From positions 1-39,089 of the forward strand of contig DATMFW010000037.1 of the NCBI GenBank assembly GCA_035556655.1: a DNA stretch of 39,089 nucleotides, read 5' to 3'. Position 1 is the first letter of the stretch. Each line of letters starts with the position of its first letter. The translations under genes and the position numbers were made by a program. This document shows positions 13,084 to 21,659 of this stretch, piece after piece. The DNA is from JBDSKH01 sp035556655. Lineage in GTDB: Bacteria; Actinomycetota; Actinomycetes; Actinomycetales; Microbacteriaceae. The notes under the pieces are model-generated. The model saw only the letters and a program-made list of their open reading frames with translations, was not told where the DNA came from and ran no database searches.

Positions 13084-15257
13084 CGGCCGCCCCCGCGGCG
13101 ACGCGACCCGATCTGGGTCATGAGATCGGTCTGGAGGTCGGCCAGCGGCTCGCCGGCGGCGTCGCGATCGTGCCGCACCCATTCGCCGTCCGCCCCCAGC
13201 CACCACGACGAGGTCCCCTCCGACATGGCGATGTCGAAGAGCTCGGAGAGTTCGGCGAGGTGCTCGGGCCGGGTCAGCCGCACCAGCGCCTCGATGCGCC
13301 GGTCCAGGTTGCGGTGCATCATGTCGGCGCTGCCGATGAAGACCTGCGGGTCGCCGTCGTTGGCGAAGGAGAAGATCCGCGAGTGCTCCAGGTAGCGCCC
13401 GAGAGTGCTGCGCACCCGGATCGTCTCGCTGAGCCCCGGCACACCGGGGCGCAGCGAGCAGATGCCGCGCACCCAGATGTCCACCGGAACGCCGGCCTGC
13501 GAGGCGCGGTAGAGCGCGTCGATAATGGCCTCGTCGACCATCGAGTTGACCTTGATGCGGATGCCGCTCGCCTTGCCCGCCCGGGCGTTCGCGGCCTCCG
13601 TGGCGATGCGCTTCAGCAGCCCCTTCCGCAGGTGCAACGGCGCGACGAGCAGGCGCTTGAACTTCTTCTCGATCGCGTAGCCCGAGAGCTCGTTGAACAG
13701 GCGGGTCAGGTCTTTGCCGACCTGGTCGTCGGCGGTCAGCAGGCCGAGGTCCTCGTAGATGCGCGAGGTCTTCGGGTTGTAGTTGCCGGTGCCGATGTGG
13801 CTGTAGTGCGTGAGCTGGCCGTTGCGCTCCTGGCGCACGACGAGAGCGAGCTTGCAGTGGGTCTTGAACCCGACCATGCCGTAGACGACGTGCACGCCGG
13901 CCTTCTCGAGCTTGCGCGCCCAGGAGATGTTGGCCTGCTCGTCGAAGCGGGCCTTGATCTCGACGAGGGCCAGCACCGCCTTCCCGGCCTCAGCGGCGGC
14001 GATGAGCGCCTCGATGATGGGGCTGTCACCGCTCGTGCGGTACAGGGTCTGCTTGATGGCCAGCACGTTGGGGTCGGCGGCCGCCTGCTCGAGAAACGCC
14101 TGCACGCTCGTCGCGAACGACTCGTACGGGTGGTGCAGCAGGATGTCCCCGCGCGCGATCGACTTGAAGACGTCGGCCTTCTCGGTGGGGTCGCTCGGCA
14201 GCAGGCTGACACTCGTCGTCGGCACTCGCCGGGGGTACTTCAGCGGGGGCCGGTCGATGCGCTGCAGTTCGAACAACCCGCCGAGATCGAGCGGGGCGGG
14301 CAGGCGGTAGACCTCCTGCTCGGTGATCTCGAGCTCCTGCATCAGAAGGCCGAGGGTCACCTCGTCCATGTCGTCGCTGATCTCGAGGCGGATCGGCGGC
14401 CCGAACCGCCGACGCAGCAGCTCCTTCTCGAGCGCCTGGATGATCGACTCGGTGTCGTCCTCCTCGATCTCGACGTCCTCGTTGCGGGTGACCCGGAACT
14501 CGTGGTGCTCCAGGATCTCCATCCCCGGGAAGAGCTCGTCGAGGTGATTGGAGATGAGGTCCTCGAGGGGGATGAAGCGCAGGCGGCCGGACCCGTCATC
14601 CGGGAGTTTCACGAATCGCGCGAGGTTCTGCGGCATCTTCAGCCGCGCGAACTCGACCTTCTGGGTCTTCGGGTTGCGCACCCGGATCGACAGGTTCAGC
14701 GACAGCCCCGAGATGTACGGGAACGGGTGCGCCGGGTCGACCGCGAGCGGCATCAGCACCGGGAAGATCTGCGTGCTGAAGATCTCGTCGATCCGGTCGC
14801 GGTCGGCCTGCTCGAGATCGCGCCACCCCTCAATGTGGATGCCGGCCTCGTCCAGGGCGGGCTTGACCCCGTCCAGGAAGGCGCGGGCATGGCGCTCCTG
14901 GAGCTCGTGCGCCTTCGCGCTGATGTCGGCGAGGACATCGGCCGGAGCACGCCCGACGTTGGTCGGCACCGCCAGACCGGTCGCGATGCGCCGCTTCAGG
15001 CCGGCGACGCGCACCATGAAGAACTCGTCGAGGTTGGAGGCGAAGATGGCCAGGAAGTTGGCCCGCTCCAGGATCGGCAGCGAGTCGTCCTCGGCCAGTT
15101 CCAGCACCCGCTGGTTGAAGGCGAGCCAGCTCAGCTCACGGTCGAGGAAGCGGTCCTCGGGCATCGAGCCGTCGTCCGCCCACTGCGGGTCGGCCTCGTC
15201 GTCGTCGAGCAGATCGGCCGCGAGTGTCGCGTCGCCGAGCGGGCTGGTGCTCTCCAT
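13080..15257 (-). CDS. ppk: Polyphosphate kinase Ppk1
   Basis: A 725-aa enzyme that makes polyphosphate from ATP, the cell's phosphate store. It has the N-terminal signature RELSWLAFNQRVLELA, the ASNLDEFFMVRVAGL motif, the catalytic autophosphorylated histidine in HYSHIGTGNYNP, and the second C-terminal histidine region FIGSADMMHRNLDRR. Length is normal for Ppk1. A -10-like CATGAT 6 nt before the ATG suggests a leaderless transcript. It is followed by mutT1 and then the pst operon, linking phosphate uptake and storage. Confidence 0.96.
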   Translation of the reverse strand: MESTSPLGDATLAADLLDDDEADPQWADDGSMPEDRFLDRELSWLAFNQRVLELAEDDSLPILERANFLAIFASNLDEFFMVRVAGLKRRIATGLAVPTNVGRAPADVLADISAKAHELQERHARAFLDGVKPALDEAGIHIEGWRDLEQADRDRIDEIFSTQIFPVLMPLAVDPAHPFPYISGLSLNLSIRVRNPKTQKVEFARLKMPQNLARFVKLPDDGSGRLRFIPLEDLISNHLDELFPGMEILEHHEFRVTRNEDVEIEEDDTESIIQALEKELLRRRFGPPIRLEISDDMDEVTLGLLMQELEITEQEVYRLPAPLDLGGLFELQRIDRPPLKYPRRVPTTSVSLLPSDPTEKADVFKSIARGDILLHHPYESFATSVQAFLEQAAADPNVLAIKQTLYRTSGDSPIIEALIAAAEAGKAVLALVEIKARFDEQANISWARKLEKAGVHVVYGMVGFKTHCKLALVVRQERNGQLTHYSHIGTGNYNPKTSRIYEDLGLLTADDQVGKDLTRLFNELSGYAIEKKFKRLLVAPLHLRKGLLKRIATEAANARAGKASGIRIKVNSMVDEAIIDALYRASQAGVPVDIWVRGICSLRPGVPGLSETIRVRSTLGRYLEHSRIFSFANDGDPQVFIGSADMMHRNLDRRIEALVRLTRPEHLAELSELFDIAMSEGTSSWWLGADGEWVRHDRDAAGEPLADLQTDLMTQIGSRRRGGGR

Positions 15258-15269
15258 CGACCCATCATG
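15258..15269 (-). promoter_or_regulatory. Leaderless-type -10 of ppk
   Basis: CATGAT (15269-15264) is 6 nt upstream of the ppk ATG at 15257, one base from TATGAT. Confidence 0.4.
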
Positions 15270-15281
15270 CCAGGGCGCGGA

Positions 15282-16526
15282 TCAACGCGAGGTGTGGTCC
15301 CCGTCGCCGTCGTCGGCCAGTTCCGCCGCGAACGGCCCCCACGGCTTCCCCCTGCGCGCCGGATGCCGTTCGCGCTCCTCGCGGAACTCGCGCAGCGCAG
15401 CGCGCCGGGCCTGGCCGCTCTCGGGGTCGGGCCGGCCGCGCCGCGGTGTGGCGTACTCCCACGAGTTCAGCTCGATGCCGACCGGCAGCGCGCCGGGGGG
15501 CAGCAGGACCGTCCCGCGGGCGGTGTCGTCGTCGCGCGTGAACCCGACGGCCAGGGCCTCGCCGGTGTCGAGGTGCACGTCGGCGAAGAAGTTCACGACG
15601 TCATCGATGGTGGTCCCCGAGAGATCCACCGTGATGGTCAGCCAATCGCCGTCGTCGAAGCGCTCGACGCTCCAGCGCGCCGCGTCGTCGGATCCGCTCA
15701 CGCTGCGGGGATGGATCGAGGCGGGATCGAGCAGCGCCGCACCCTCGGCGACGGTCTCGCCGCCGCTGTGGTCGCCGGCGACGAACGCGAGGCGACCCCG
15801 GCCGGTCATCGGTTCCCGTAACGAATCGAGCCAGGTGACGACGGCGGCGGCGGGCGATCGTTCGGCGGGGGAGGCCTGTTCGGCGAACTGCTGCGCGGCC
15901 GAACCCAGCCGCTCGTGGGCGGGGTGGTCGACGGGGATGGCGTCGAGCGATGCCCGCGCCGCGCGGCTCAGCGTCTCGCGCAGGGCGGCATCGGCGGGCA
16001 CCGGACTGTAGAGGGCCTTCGTCAACTCGAACGCTCTCGGCTCGAGCAGTTCGCGCGCCGGGGCGACGGAACCGTAGAGCTCCTCGCTGTCCCAGGCCAG
16101 CGTTCCCGATTCGGCATCCAGCAGCCATTCCGAGAGCGCGGTCTGCTCGGCCGTCGCGGGCGCGGGCCACCACCGCCGCATCCAGACCCCGAGCAGCAGG
16201 CGCCCGAACGTGCGCGCCAGCGGGGTACGTTCCGCGACCGCCTTTCGTGAACCCGGTTCCTCGGAGCGCGATAGCGCGACGGCGGCCTCCTCGACGGCCT
16301 CGCCGTACAACCGGCGCAGCCACCAGCTCGCGACTCCCATGCGCTCGATGCGGGTCGTCACGGTGAGGCGGCGGTCCCGGACGTCGGTCCAGGCGAGAGC
16401 GCCGGCGATGCCGACCACCTGACGGAAGTCCCCGGAGGCGTCATCGGACAATGCCTTCCTGGGGGAGATCGTTATCGTGCCGGATTCGTCGCGCTCGACG
16501 ATGGCTGTGTAGCGCCGAGCGCTCAT
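15282..16526 (-). CDS. Protein of unknown function (414 aa), second leftward gene of an uncharacterised locus
   Basis: Not recognised. The protein is soluble, with no signal peptide or membrane helix. The N-terminus (MSARRYTAIVERDESGTITISPRKALS) looks like beta strands, the middle (about 90-230) is helical with Trp-rich WWLRRLYGEAVEEAAVAL and MRRWWPAP, and the C-terminal half (about 270-380) is mixed, including LTITVDLSGTTIDDVVNFFADVHLDTG and LPVGIELNSWEYATPRRG. The tail is highly charged (REFREERERHPARRG). It lies 42 bp behind the 522-aa gene on the same strand and probably shares its promoter. AGAGG sits 2 nt before ATG 16526. Confidence 0.7.
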   Translation of the reverse strand: MSARRYTAIVERDESGTITISPRKALSDDASGDFRQVVGIAGALAWTDVRDRRLTVTTRIERMGVASWWLRRLYGEAVEEAAVALSRSEEPGSRKAVAERTPLARTFGRLLLGVWMRRWWPAPATAEQTALSEWLLDAESGTLAWDSEELYGSVAPARELLEPRAFELTKALYSPVPADAALRETLSRAARASLDAIPVDHPAHERLGSAAQQFAEQASPAERSPAAAVVTWLDSLREPMTGRGRLAFVAGDHSGGETVAEGAALLDPASIHPRSVSGSDDAARWSVERFDDGDWLTITVDLSGTTIDDVVNFFADVHLDTGEALAVGFTRDDDTARGTVLLPPGALPVGIELNSWEYATPRRGRPDPESGQARRAALREFREERERHPARRGKPWGPFAAELADDGDGDHTSR

Positions 16527-16568
16527 ATCCTCTGCGTCCCCTCGTACGCTCCACTACCAATCCCGCAT

Positions 16569-18137
16569 CTAGTCATCGGTGAGCCCTCGTTTCAGGTGCA
16601 GCAGGACCGCCGAGAAGACCGGCAGCTGCTCGATGTCGAACCGGCCGCTGGCGACCGCGGCGTCGATGCACGCCTCCCACTCGTCGTACGCCAGATCGAA
16701 GTCGGCCCCGGCGGGATCCGCGCTGCGCCACCGCTCGAGCCCCGCGCGGTAGGCGCGATACCCCGGGGTGTCGTCACCGAACCGGGCAGCGATGATCGCG
16801 TCGACGAGGGTCTGCATGCGCGAGACGCCGATCGTGCTGACCCCGGTGTCCGGCAACTGGGTTCGCACGCCGGTCCGGCCGCTGCCGGCGGTGCGGGGGT
16901 GCCGGATCTCGCCGACCTCGCCGATCAGGTTCTTGCGGACGGAGGTGACGGCACCGTGGATGTGCTCCCACGCCTCCCGGACCGACGAGACCGGCTCATC
17001 GTTCACCTCGGCCCGGAAGACGCGGTTCCAGGCGCGGCGCACGACCTCGTCGGCGGGGTCGTTCGCGGTCGCGAAGGCCCGTGCGAACGCGACGGTGTCC
17101 TGGTGGTTCGTGATCCAGCGCACCCGGGTGTGCTCGGCCCACACCGGGGCGAGGGCATCGCCCGGGATGCTCATCCGGCCCGCCACCACCTGCGCCAGAA
17201 GCAGGGTCGCGCGCGATGCGGGCGCGCTCAGGCCGAACGACAGCGGCGAGGCGTCGATCGCCCGTTCGAGGGCGACCAGTGCATCGGCGTGGACGCGCAT
17301 CCGCGGATCGTTCGAGTTGCCCTGCGAGACCCGGGTGAGGCGGCGGAAGATGCTGCGGTCCAGCGGCGAATCCGCGTCGCCGTCGAGCAGCTCGGGCACC
17401 GGCGCGGCGAGCGACGCGGTGAGCGCCATCGCGTGGCCGCTCAGGTGCCGGTCGAGGCCGGGATCACGCACGAGCTCCGACCAGAGCGCTGCCGCGCGCC
17501 CCGGGTCGGTGAGGATCGGCTCGTGATCCGCCTCGCCGAGGGCGCCGGCGAGCTCGGCGAGCAGGTCGTCGACGGCCGCGGAGCGGGTTGCAGGGAGGTT
17601 GACCGCCGGCTCCCCGGCCCAGCCGATCTGGATGCGGGTGCGCAGGGCCTTCTGGTTCTTCTTCGCCGTCGACTCCAGTGCCCCCTTCGCGGCGCGGGCC
17701 TTGTGCAGCGAACGGACCCGCAGGAACTCCAGGATCGCCTCGTCGTCGTGCGTGCGGCGCTGCGCGGCGATCTCGAATGCCATCGCCAGCAGCTGACCGC
17801 CCGGATCGTCGTCGAGGAACCGCGGCCCGCCCGCCTCGCGGAATCGCCGGTAGAGGGCCTGGAGGCGGCGATGCAGCTCGGGGGTCGATGCCAGGGCACG
17901 GGCATGGGATTCGATGGCCGGCCCGACCTGGTCGGCCTGCTCCTCGGTGAGGTCGCCGTCGCTTTTCAGCTTGACCGCGGCGCCCGTGATGTCGAACAGC
18001 AGCGGGAAGAGATAGGTGCGGGTGCGCCGCGGCAGTTGGTTGGTCTCGGTGTTGATCGAGAACGGCGTGTAGGCGCGCGTGTCCGCGTCGAGGTGGGTTT
18101 CCCAGGCCCGGCGGATGGCGAAGCTGGCGCGCGGCAT
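16569..18137 (-). CDS. Protein of unknown function (522 aa), first leftward gene of an uncharacterised locus
   Basis: Not recognised. An all-helical-looking soluble protein without signal or membrane segments. It begins MPRASFAIRRAWETHLDADTRAYTPFSIN and has LPRRTRTYLFPLLFDITGAAVKL early. A long central part of Ala/Leu/Arg helices could be scaffold-like (RSLHKARAAKGALESTAKKNQKALR is among them). The end reads FDIEQLPVFSAVLLHLKRGLTDD. ATG 18137 has AAGGA five bases upstream; the same frame continues open to 20099 but overlaps genes on the other strand and is not coding there. It is divergent from the 403-aa gene with only 63 bp between. Confidence 0.72.
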   Translation of the reverse strand: MPRASFAIRRAWETHLDADTRAYTPFSINTETNQLPRRTRTYLFPLLFDITGAAVKLKSDGDLTEEQADQVGPAIESHARALASTPELHRRLQALYRRFREAGGPRFLDDDPGGQLLAMAFEIAAQRRTHDDEAILEFLRVRSLHKARAAKGALESTAKKNQKALRTRIQIGWAGEPAVNLPATRSAAVDDLLAELAGALGEADHEPILTDPGRAAALWSELVRDPGLDRHLSGHAMALTASLAAPVPELLDGDADSPLDRSIFRRLTRVSQGNSNDPRMRVHADALVALERAIDASPLSFGLSAPASRATLLLAQVVAGRMSIPGDALAPVWAEHTRVRWITNHQDTVAFARAFATANDPADEVVRRAWNRVFRAEVNDEPVSSVREAWEHIHGAVTSVRKNLIGEVGEIRHPRTAGSGRTGVRTQLPDTGVSTIGVSRMQTLVDAIIAARFGDDTPGYRAYRAGLERWRSADPAGADFDLAYDEWEACIDAAVASGRFDIEQLPVFSAVLLHLKRGLTDD

Positions 18138-18188
18138 GGCGTCCTTGGGTCGGCAGGAGGCGTGTCGGCAGATGCTCGCCGATGGCGA

Positions 18189-18200
18189 TAACTTAGCAGC
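18189..18200 (+). promoter_or_regulatory. Leaderless-type -10 of the rightward operon
   Basis: TAACTT at 18189-18194 lies exactly 6 nt before GTG 18201. The small palindrome TCGCC-GAT-GGCGA (18176-18188) adjoins it and could be an operator for both divergent units. Confidence 0.5.
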
Positions 18201-19412
18201 GTGCCCGGTCCTCAGGAGGAGTCCTCGATACCGGAGTTCCCCCGTGGGTCCCGCGTCGGGGCGTCGAAACCGACCGGGTTGTACGCGTCCCTCGGCGACA
18301 TCCTGCTCGACACCGAGAACGTGTTCTTCCACTTCGACGAGTCCACTCCGATGTACGTCATCGATGCGCTCGACGGGATGCGGGCCTGGGTCGGATCGCT
18401 CGCATCGTCGGGTCTGCGGCAGATCCGCAGCTACGGCGTGCCGACGGCTCCGGGACCGCGGGCGCTCGAGGCCGCGCTGCTCTGGCGGGAGACCGATGCC
18501 GCCCCCGCGGATCTCGGCCGGTACGAGATACGTCGTTTCCCGCTCGGTCACGACGTCCCGCTCGACGAGATCGGCAGGCCCGATCGTCCGCCCGTGCTCC
18601 TGATCGAGGTGAACGGCGACCAGCACGAGGGCGAGCGGAGGCTGATCCGCGACGTCCTGTCGACGGTGAGCAGGCAGTTGCACGTCCGCGTCGTGCTGAT
18701 CGCCTCGGCCGACCACGAGTCGGCGGTGTTCGCCGATGCGCTCGCCCGGGACGGCATCGTCGTGCTCATCGTGGTGCCCGGCGACCGCGCCGACTGGGCC
18801 GACAACTTCGGCTCGGGCACGTCCTTCCCGCACATCCGGCGCGAGCAGGTCAGCGTGGTGGACAAGCTCGCCCGGTCGGCACGGAAGCGCCGCCGCGCTC
18901 GCGGTCTCGCCGAGGTGGTCGCCGCGGCGGACGCGGAGCGCGAGCAGCGGCGAGCGCAGAAAGAGGAAGAGGCGCGTGCCGCGGACGCCGCGGACCTGCA
19001 GCGGCAGGAGGCCGAGACCGGGGTCGACCTGGCCGCGATCGGCGCCTATCTGGATGCGATGACGCGGGTGGACTGGGACCGCGCGCGCCTGCGCAGGATC
19101 GGTTCGCGCGACTGGCTGCTGGCGCTCGGCGACGACGACGGCATGCGCAGCGCAGGCGCGCAGTGGGAGACGCACCTGACCGCATCGACGCTCGCCGCCC
19201 GCGACGACACCCCCGTCGAACTCGAGGTGGCGCACCGCGTCGACGGGTTCCTGCTGCTGAGCGTCCTCTTCGCCGAGCACGCTCCTGATTTCGAGACCCG
19301 CCGGATCGTGAACCGGTTCGTCGGCGACCGGATCCTCAGCGTTCCCGAGCTCGCCGTGTTCACCAACGCGCTCGCCGAGATCCGACGCGGATTCCTGCGC
19401 CCCGGCGGCTGA
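18201..19412 (+). CDS. Protein of unknown function (403 aa) with a central coiled coil
   Basis: Not recognised. The N-terminal half (about 25-215) looks like an alpha/beta domain with strands such as MYVIDAL, VLLIEVNGDQ, VRVVLIASADHE and IVVLIVVPGDRADW. A basic, then Ala/Glu/Arg/Gln-rich coiled coil follows at about 225-270. A last helical domain ends in RRGFLRPGG. No signal peptide, membrane helix or catalytic motif is obvious; the nested Rossmann-like strands might bind a nucleotide, but there is no Walker A. It is the first of five rightward genes; the next starts 30 bp later. Confidence 0.72.
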   Translation: MPGPQEESSIPEFPRGSRVGASKPTGLYASLGDILLDTENVFFHFDESTPMYVIDALDGMRAWVGSLASSGLRQIRSYGVPTAPGPRALEAALLWRETDAAPADLGRYEIRRFPLGHDVPLDEIGRPDRPPVLLIEVNGDQHEGERRLIRDVLSTVSRQLHVRVVLIASADHESAVFADALARDGIVVLIVVPGDRADWADNFGSGTSFPHIRREQVSVVDKLARSARKRRRARGLAEVVAAADAEREQRRAQKEEEARAADAADLQRQEAETGVDLAAIGAYLDAMTRVDWDRARLRRIGSRDWLLALGDDDGMRSAGAQWETHLTASTLAARDDTPVELEVAHRVDGFLLLSVLFAEHAPDFETRRIVNRFVGDRILSVPELAVFTNALAEIRRGFLRPGG

Positions 19413-19442
19413 TCGGCGCGATGCGGGAATGGTGCGGGTGTC

Positions 19443-20123
19443 ATGACCCGCACCGTCACCATCACCTGCAGCGCCGGCAGCACCCGCCTCGAGGTGCCCC
19501 GCGACGGGATCGGCCTGTTCGAGGCCTGTGCTCTCACCTGCCGCGGCTGGATCGATCGCCTGACCACCCGCGGGGTGCCCGACGGCGCGCACACCTACTC
19601 GCTGCATCGCCTCGAGCGGCGGCACCGCCGCGTCGAGAGCCGCATCGTCAGCCGGGTCGAACCGCTCGTGACCAAGCTCAGCGTGCGTGCCGCGCGCCTG
19701 GAGGTCACGGCGGGGATGGCGTCGGGTGAGCGCGCCTCCGTGCCCGATCGCTCCGCGCTGGATCAGCTCGAGGGGCGCGAGCGCCTCGAGTGGGCGAAGA
19801 AGGTGCGGGCGGGCCATGCGGCCAACCGGGCCAACACGGCTCGTGCCGAACGCATCCACGCGGCGAAGGAGGAGGTCGCGGAGATCCGTAGCGAGATCGC
19901 GGGTCTCGCCGCCGAATCCCACGCCGTCCGGCTGCAGTGGCGCGAGGCGTTCATGCTGCGCAACGCCCGCTACACCCGCGCGCGCTTCGGCCGCCGCATG
20001 ACGATGTCCGGCGCTCCGGCGCTGTCCGACTACCGGTTCGCCCACGGACCCGACTGGACGCGCAGCGCGCTCGAGGACGAACCGGGGGCCCCGGTGCATG
20101 CGGGATTGGAGGGACAGGCATGA
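19443..20123 (+). CDS. Small coiled-coil protein of unknown function (226 aa)
   Basis: Not recognised. A beta-rich N-terminus (MTRTVTITCSAGSTRLEVPRDGIGLFEAC) is followed by long charged helices: HRLERRHRRVESRIVSRV, then LEGRERLEWAKKVRAGHAANRANTARAERIHAAKEEVAEIRSEIAGLAAES at about 105-155. The C-terminus is Arg-rich and without membrane helix. Its stop overlaps the start of the next, membrane-protein gene (ATGA at 20120), so the two proteins are probably made in equal amounts and may interact through their coiled coils. Confidence 0.7.
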   Translation: MTRTVTITCSAGSTRLEVPRDGIGLFEACALTCRGWIDRLTTRGVPDGAHTYSLHRLERRHRRVESRIVSRVEPLVTKLSVRAARLEVTAGMASGERASVPDRSALDQLEGRERLEWAKKVRAGHAANRANTARAERIHAAKEEVAEIRSEIAGLAAESHAVRLQWREAFMLRNARYTRARFGRRMTMSGAPALSDYRFAHGPDWTRSALEDEPGAPVHAGLEGQA

Positions 20124-21442
20124 CCGACACCGAGCGCACGTTCAACACCGCCGCCGGGCCGAGCAACTCCCCGCAGCCGGACATCGGCCAGCTTCGCGAG
20201 CAGGTCATGGGCTACGCACGCGTGGATGCCGCGTCCGGCGCGTTCGATGTGCCCATGCTCGAACTGCACCAGGGGCTGCTGCCGCGTGAGCGCCAGATCG
20301 TCGCCGAGCAGCAGCGGCGCGTGCCCGAGGCGCGCATCGACAGCATCAACGCCCGCAAGATCGACCTGAAGCACCGCTACGAGGCGCTCGACGACACCAT
20401 CGACGAGCGCACGGCGCTCCAGCAGCAGAAGAAGCAGCTCGAGGACGAGATCGAGGATGCGGAGCGCCGCCGTGCGCCCCAGGCCGCGATCATCGCCGGG
20501 ACGACGAAGGACCACGACGGCGCGTCGTACACGGCGGCCGAGCCCCCGGTGCCGGTGATCGCCACGGGCACCAGCGTGCGCAAGGCCCGCCGCCAGCTGG
20601 CTCTGCGCCCGACGCGTGTCGTGCGCTGGTTCACCGACATCGGCGCCACCATGCTGTTCCTGCTCATCGAGACCGGGGTCATCACCGTCACGGTGGCGAC
20701 GGTGATCCGCACCGACGACATGGGGCACGCGCTCGTCATCAGCGCGGCCGGCGTGCTGCTGGTCACCCTCGTGCCGCACTTCCTCGGCATCACCCTGGGC
20801 GCGCTGCTGCGCGGGGCACCGTTCACCGGACGGCGGATCGCGACGCTCTGCCTCGGCGTGTTCTGGATCGCCGCCGTGATCGTCCTGGCCTGGTTGCGCA
20901 CCTCGGCCGAGGAGACCCGCCGCCGCACGGTGATCGCGACGGCGCAGAACATCGCGCCCCAGGACGTCGACCTCACCGGGCAGTTCGACTTCGGCGCCCA
21001 GCTGGCGCTGTGGACGGCGTTCGTGGCCGGAGCCGGCATCGGCCTCATCTTCCTCAAGATCAAGGCCTACAACCCGGCGCTCACCGCGGTGGTCCGCGCC
21101 GACAACGTCATCGCGCTGAAGAAGCACCAGCTGGCGCCGGTGCTCGCCGGTCTGGCGCGCATCACGGCACGCCTGGAGGCCTTCACCCAGGCGCACACCG
21201 AGGTGACCTCGCTCACCCCGGGTGAGTACGACGTGTTCGCCAAGCAGGTCCTTCCCGCGCTGACTCGCGAGCTGCTCGCGCTCTACCGGGCGACCCTGGT
21301 GAACGCGCTGGCGAACCCCGAGGCCACCGGGGTGCTCGCCGAGAACACCCTCGAGCAGCCGGTGCTGACACCGGTGGTCGACCTGCCGGTCGCGCCGGCG
21401 GCCGACGAGACCGAGGCCGGCACGGCGGGGGGTGCGGCGTGA
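20120..21442 (+). CDS. Coiled-coil protein with four membrane helices (440 aa)
   Basis: Not recognised. Residues 1-60 are soluble. A charged coiled coil spans about 60-120 (RKIDLKHRYEALDDTIDERT, LQQQKKQLEDEIEDAERR). Four hydrophobic helices follow between about 170 and 315: MLFLLIETGVITVTVATVI, LVISAAGVLLVTLVPHFLGI, IATLCLGVFWIAAVIVLAWL and LWTAFVAGAGIGLIFLKI. A C-terminal helical domain ends in an acidic, Ala-rich tail. GGAGGGA precedes ATG 20120. It overlaps the gene before it and the zinc-ribbon gene after it by 4 bp each. It is probably the membrane core of the locus; it does not resemble MotA or known transporters. Confidence 0.75.
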   Translation: MTDTERTFNTAAGPSNSPQPDIGQLREQVMGYARVDAASGAFDVPMLELHQGLLPRERQIVAEQQRRVPEARIDSINARKIDLKHRYEALDDTIDERTALQQQKKQLEDEIEDAERRRAPQAAIIAGTTKDHDGASYTAAEPPVPVIATGTSVRKARRQLALRPTRVVRWFTDIGATMLFLLIETGVITVTVATVIRTDDMGHALVISAAGVLLVTLVPHFLGITLGALLRGAPFTGRRIATLCLGVFWIAAVIVLAWLRTSAEETRRRTVIATAQNIAPQDVDLTGQFDFGAQLALWTAFVAGAGIGLIFLKIKAYNPALTAVVRADNVIALKKHQLAPVLAGLARITARLEAFTQAHTEVTSLTPGEYDVFAKQVLPALTRELLALYRATLVNALANPEATGVLAENTLEQPVLTPVVDLPVAPAADETEAGTAGGAA

Positions 21443-21612
21443 GGTGGTTGCGCTGGTGGATCCGGCGCCCGGCGCCCGAGGCTCACCTCTGCCGGCGCTG
21501 CGATGCGCTGCTGAGGGTCTGCACGCGGTGCGAGGGCGCCTGGTTCGCCCAGAGCTGCGCGCACTGCACCTCGGGCGCGATCTGCCCGGTCCACCGCACC
21601 AGCTGGTTCTGA
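21439..21612 (+). CDS. 57-aa cysteine-rich zinc-ribbon-like protein
   Basis: A short frame starting with GTG inside the stop of the preceding gene (GTGA). It encodes MRWLRWWIRRPAPEAHL, then three CxxC pairs and a final Cys-His: CRRC, CTRC, CAHC and ICPVH. Seven cysteines and several histidines in 35 residues can bind one or two zinc ions. The Trp/Arg-rich N-terminus (RWLRWWIRR) could lie on the membrane surface. The overlap, the clean cysteine spacing and the stop 48 bp before the next start support a real gene. Function is unknown; an adaptor for the membrane protein before it is plausible. Confidence 0.65.
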   Translation: MRWLRWWIRRPAPEAHLCRRCDALLRVCTRCEGAWFAQSCAHCTSGAICPVHRTSWF

Positions 21613-21659
21613 TCCATCCGGGATTGGTCCGCACACCGTCCCCACCCGAAAGGCCTCCC

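Noticed and set aside
13170..15821. Plus-strand frame of 883 codons opposite ppk
   Set aside because: Long only because GC-rich antisense frames lack stops; ppk on the other strand is complete.
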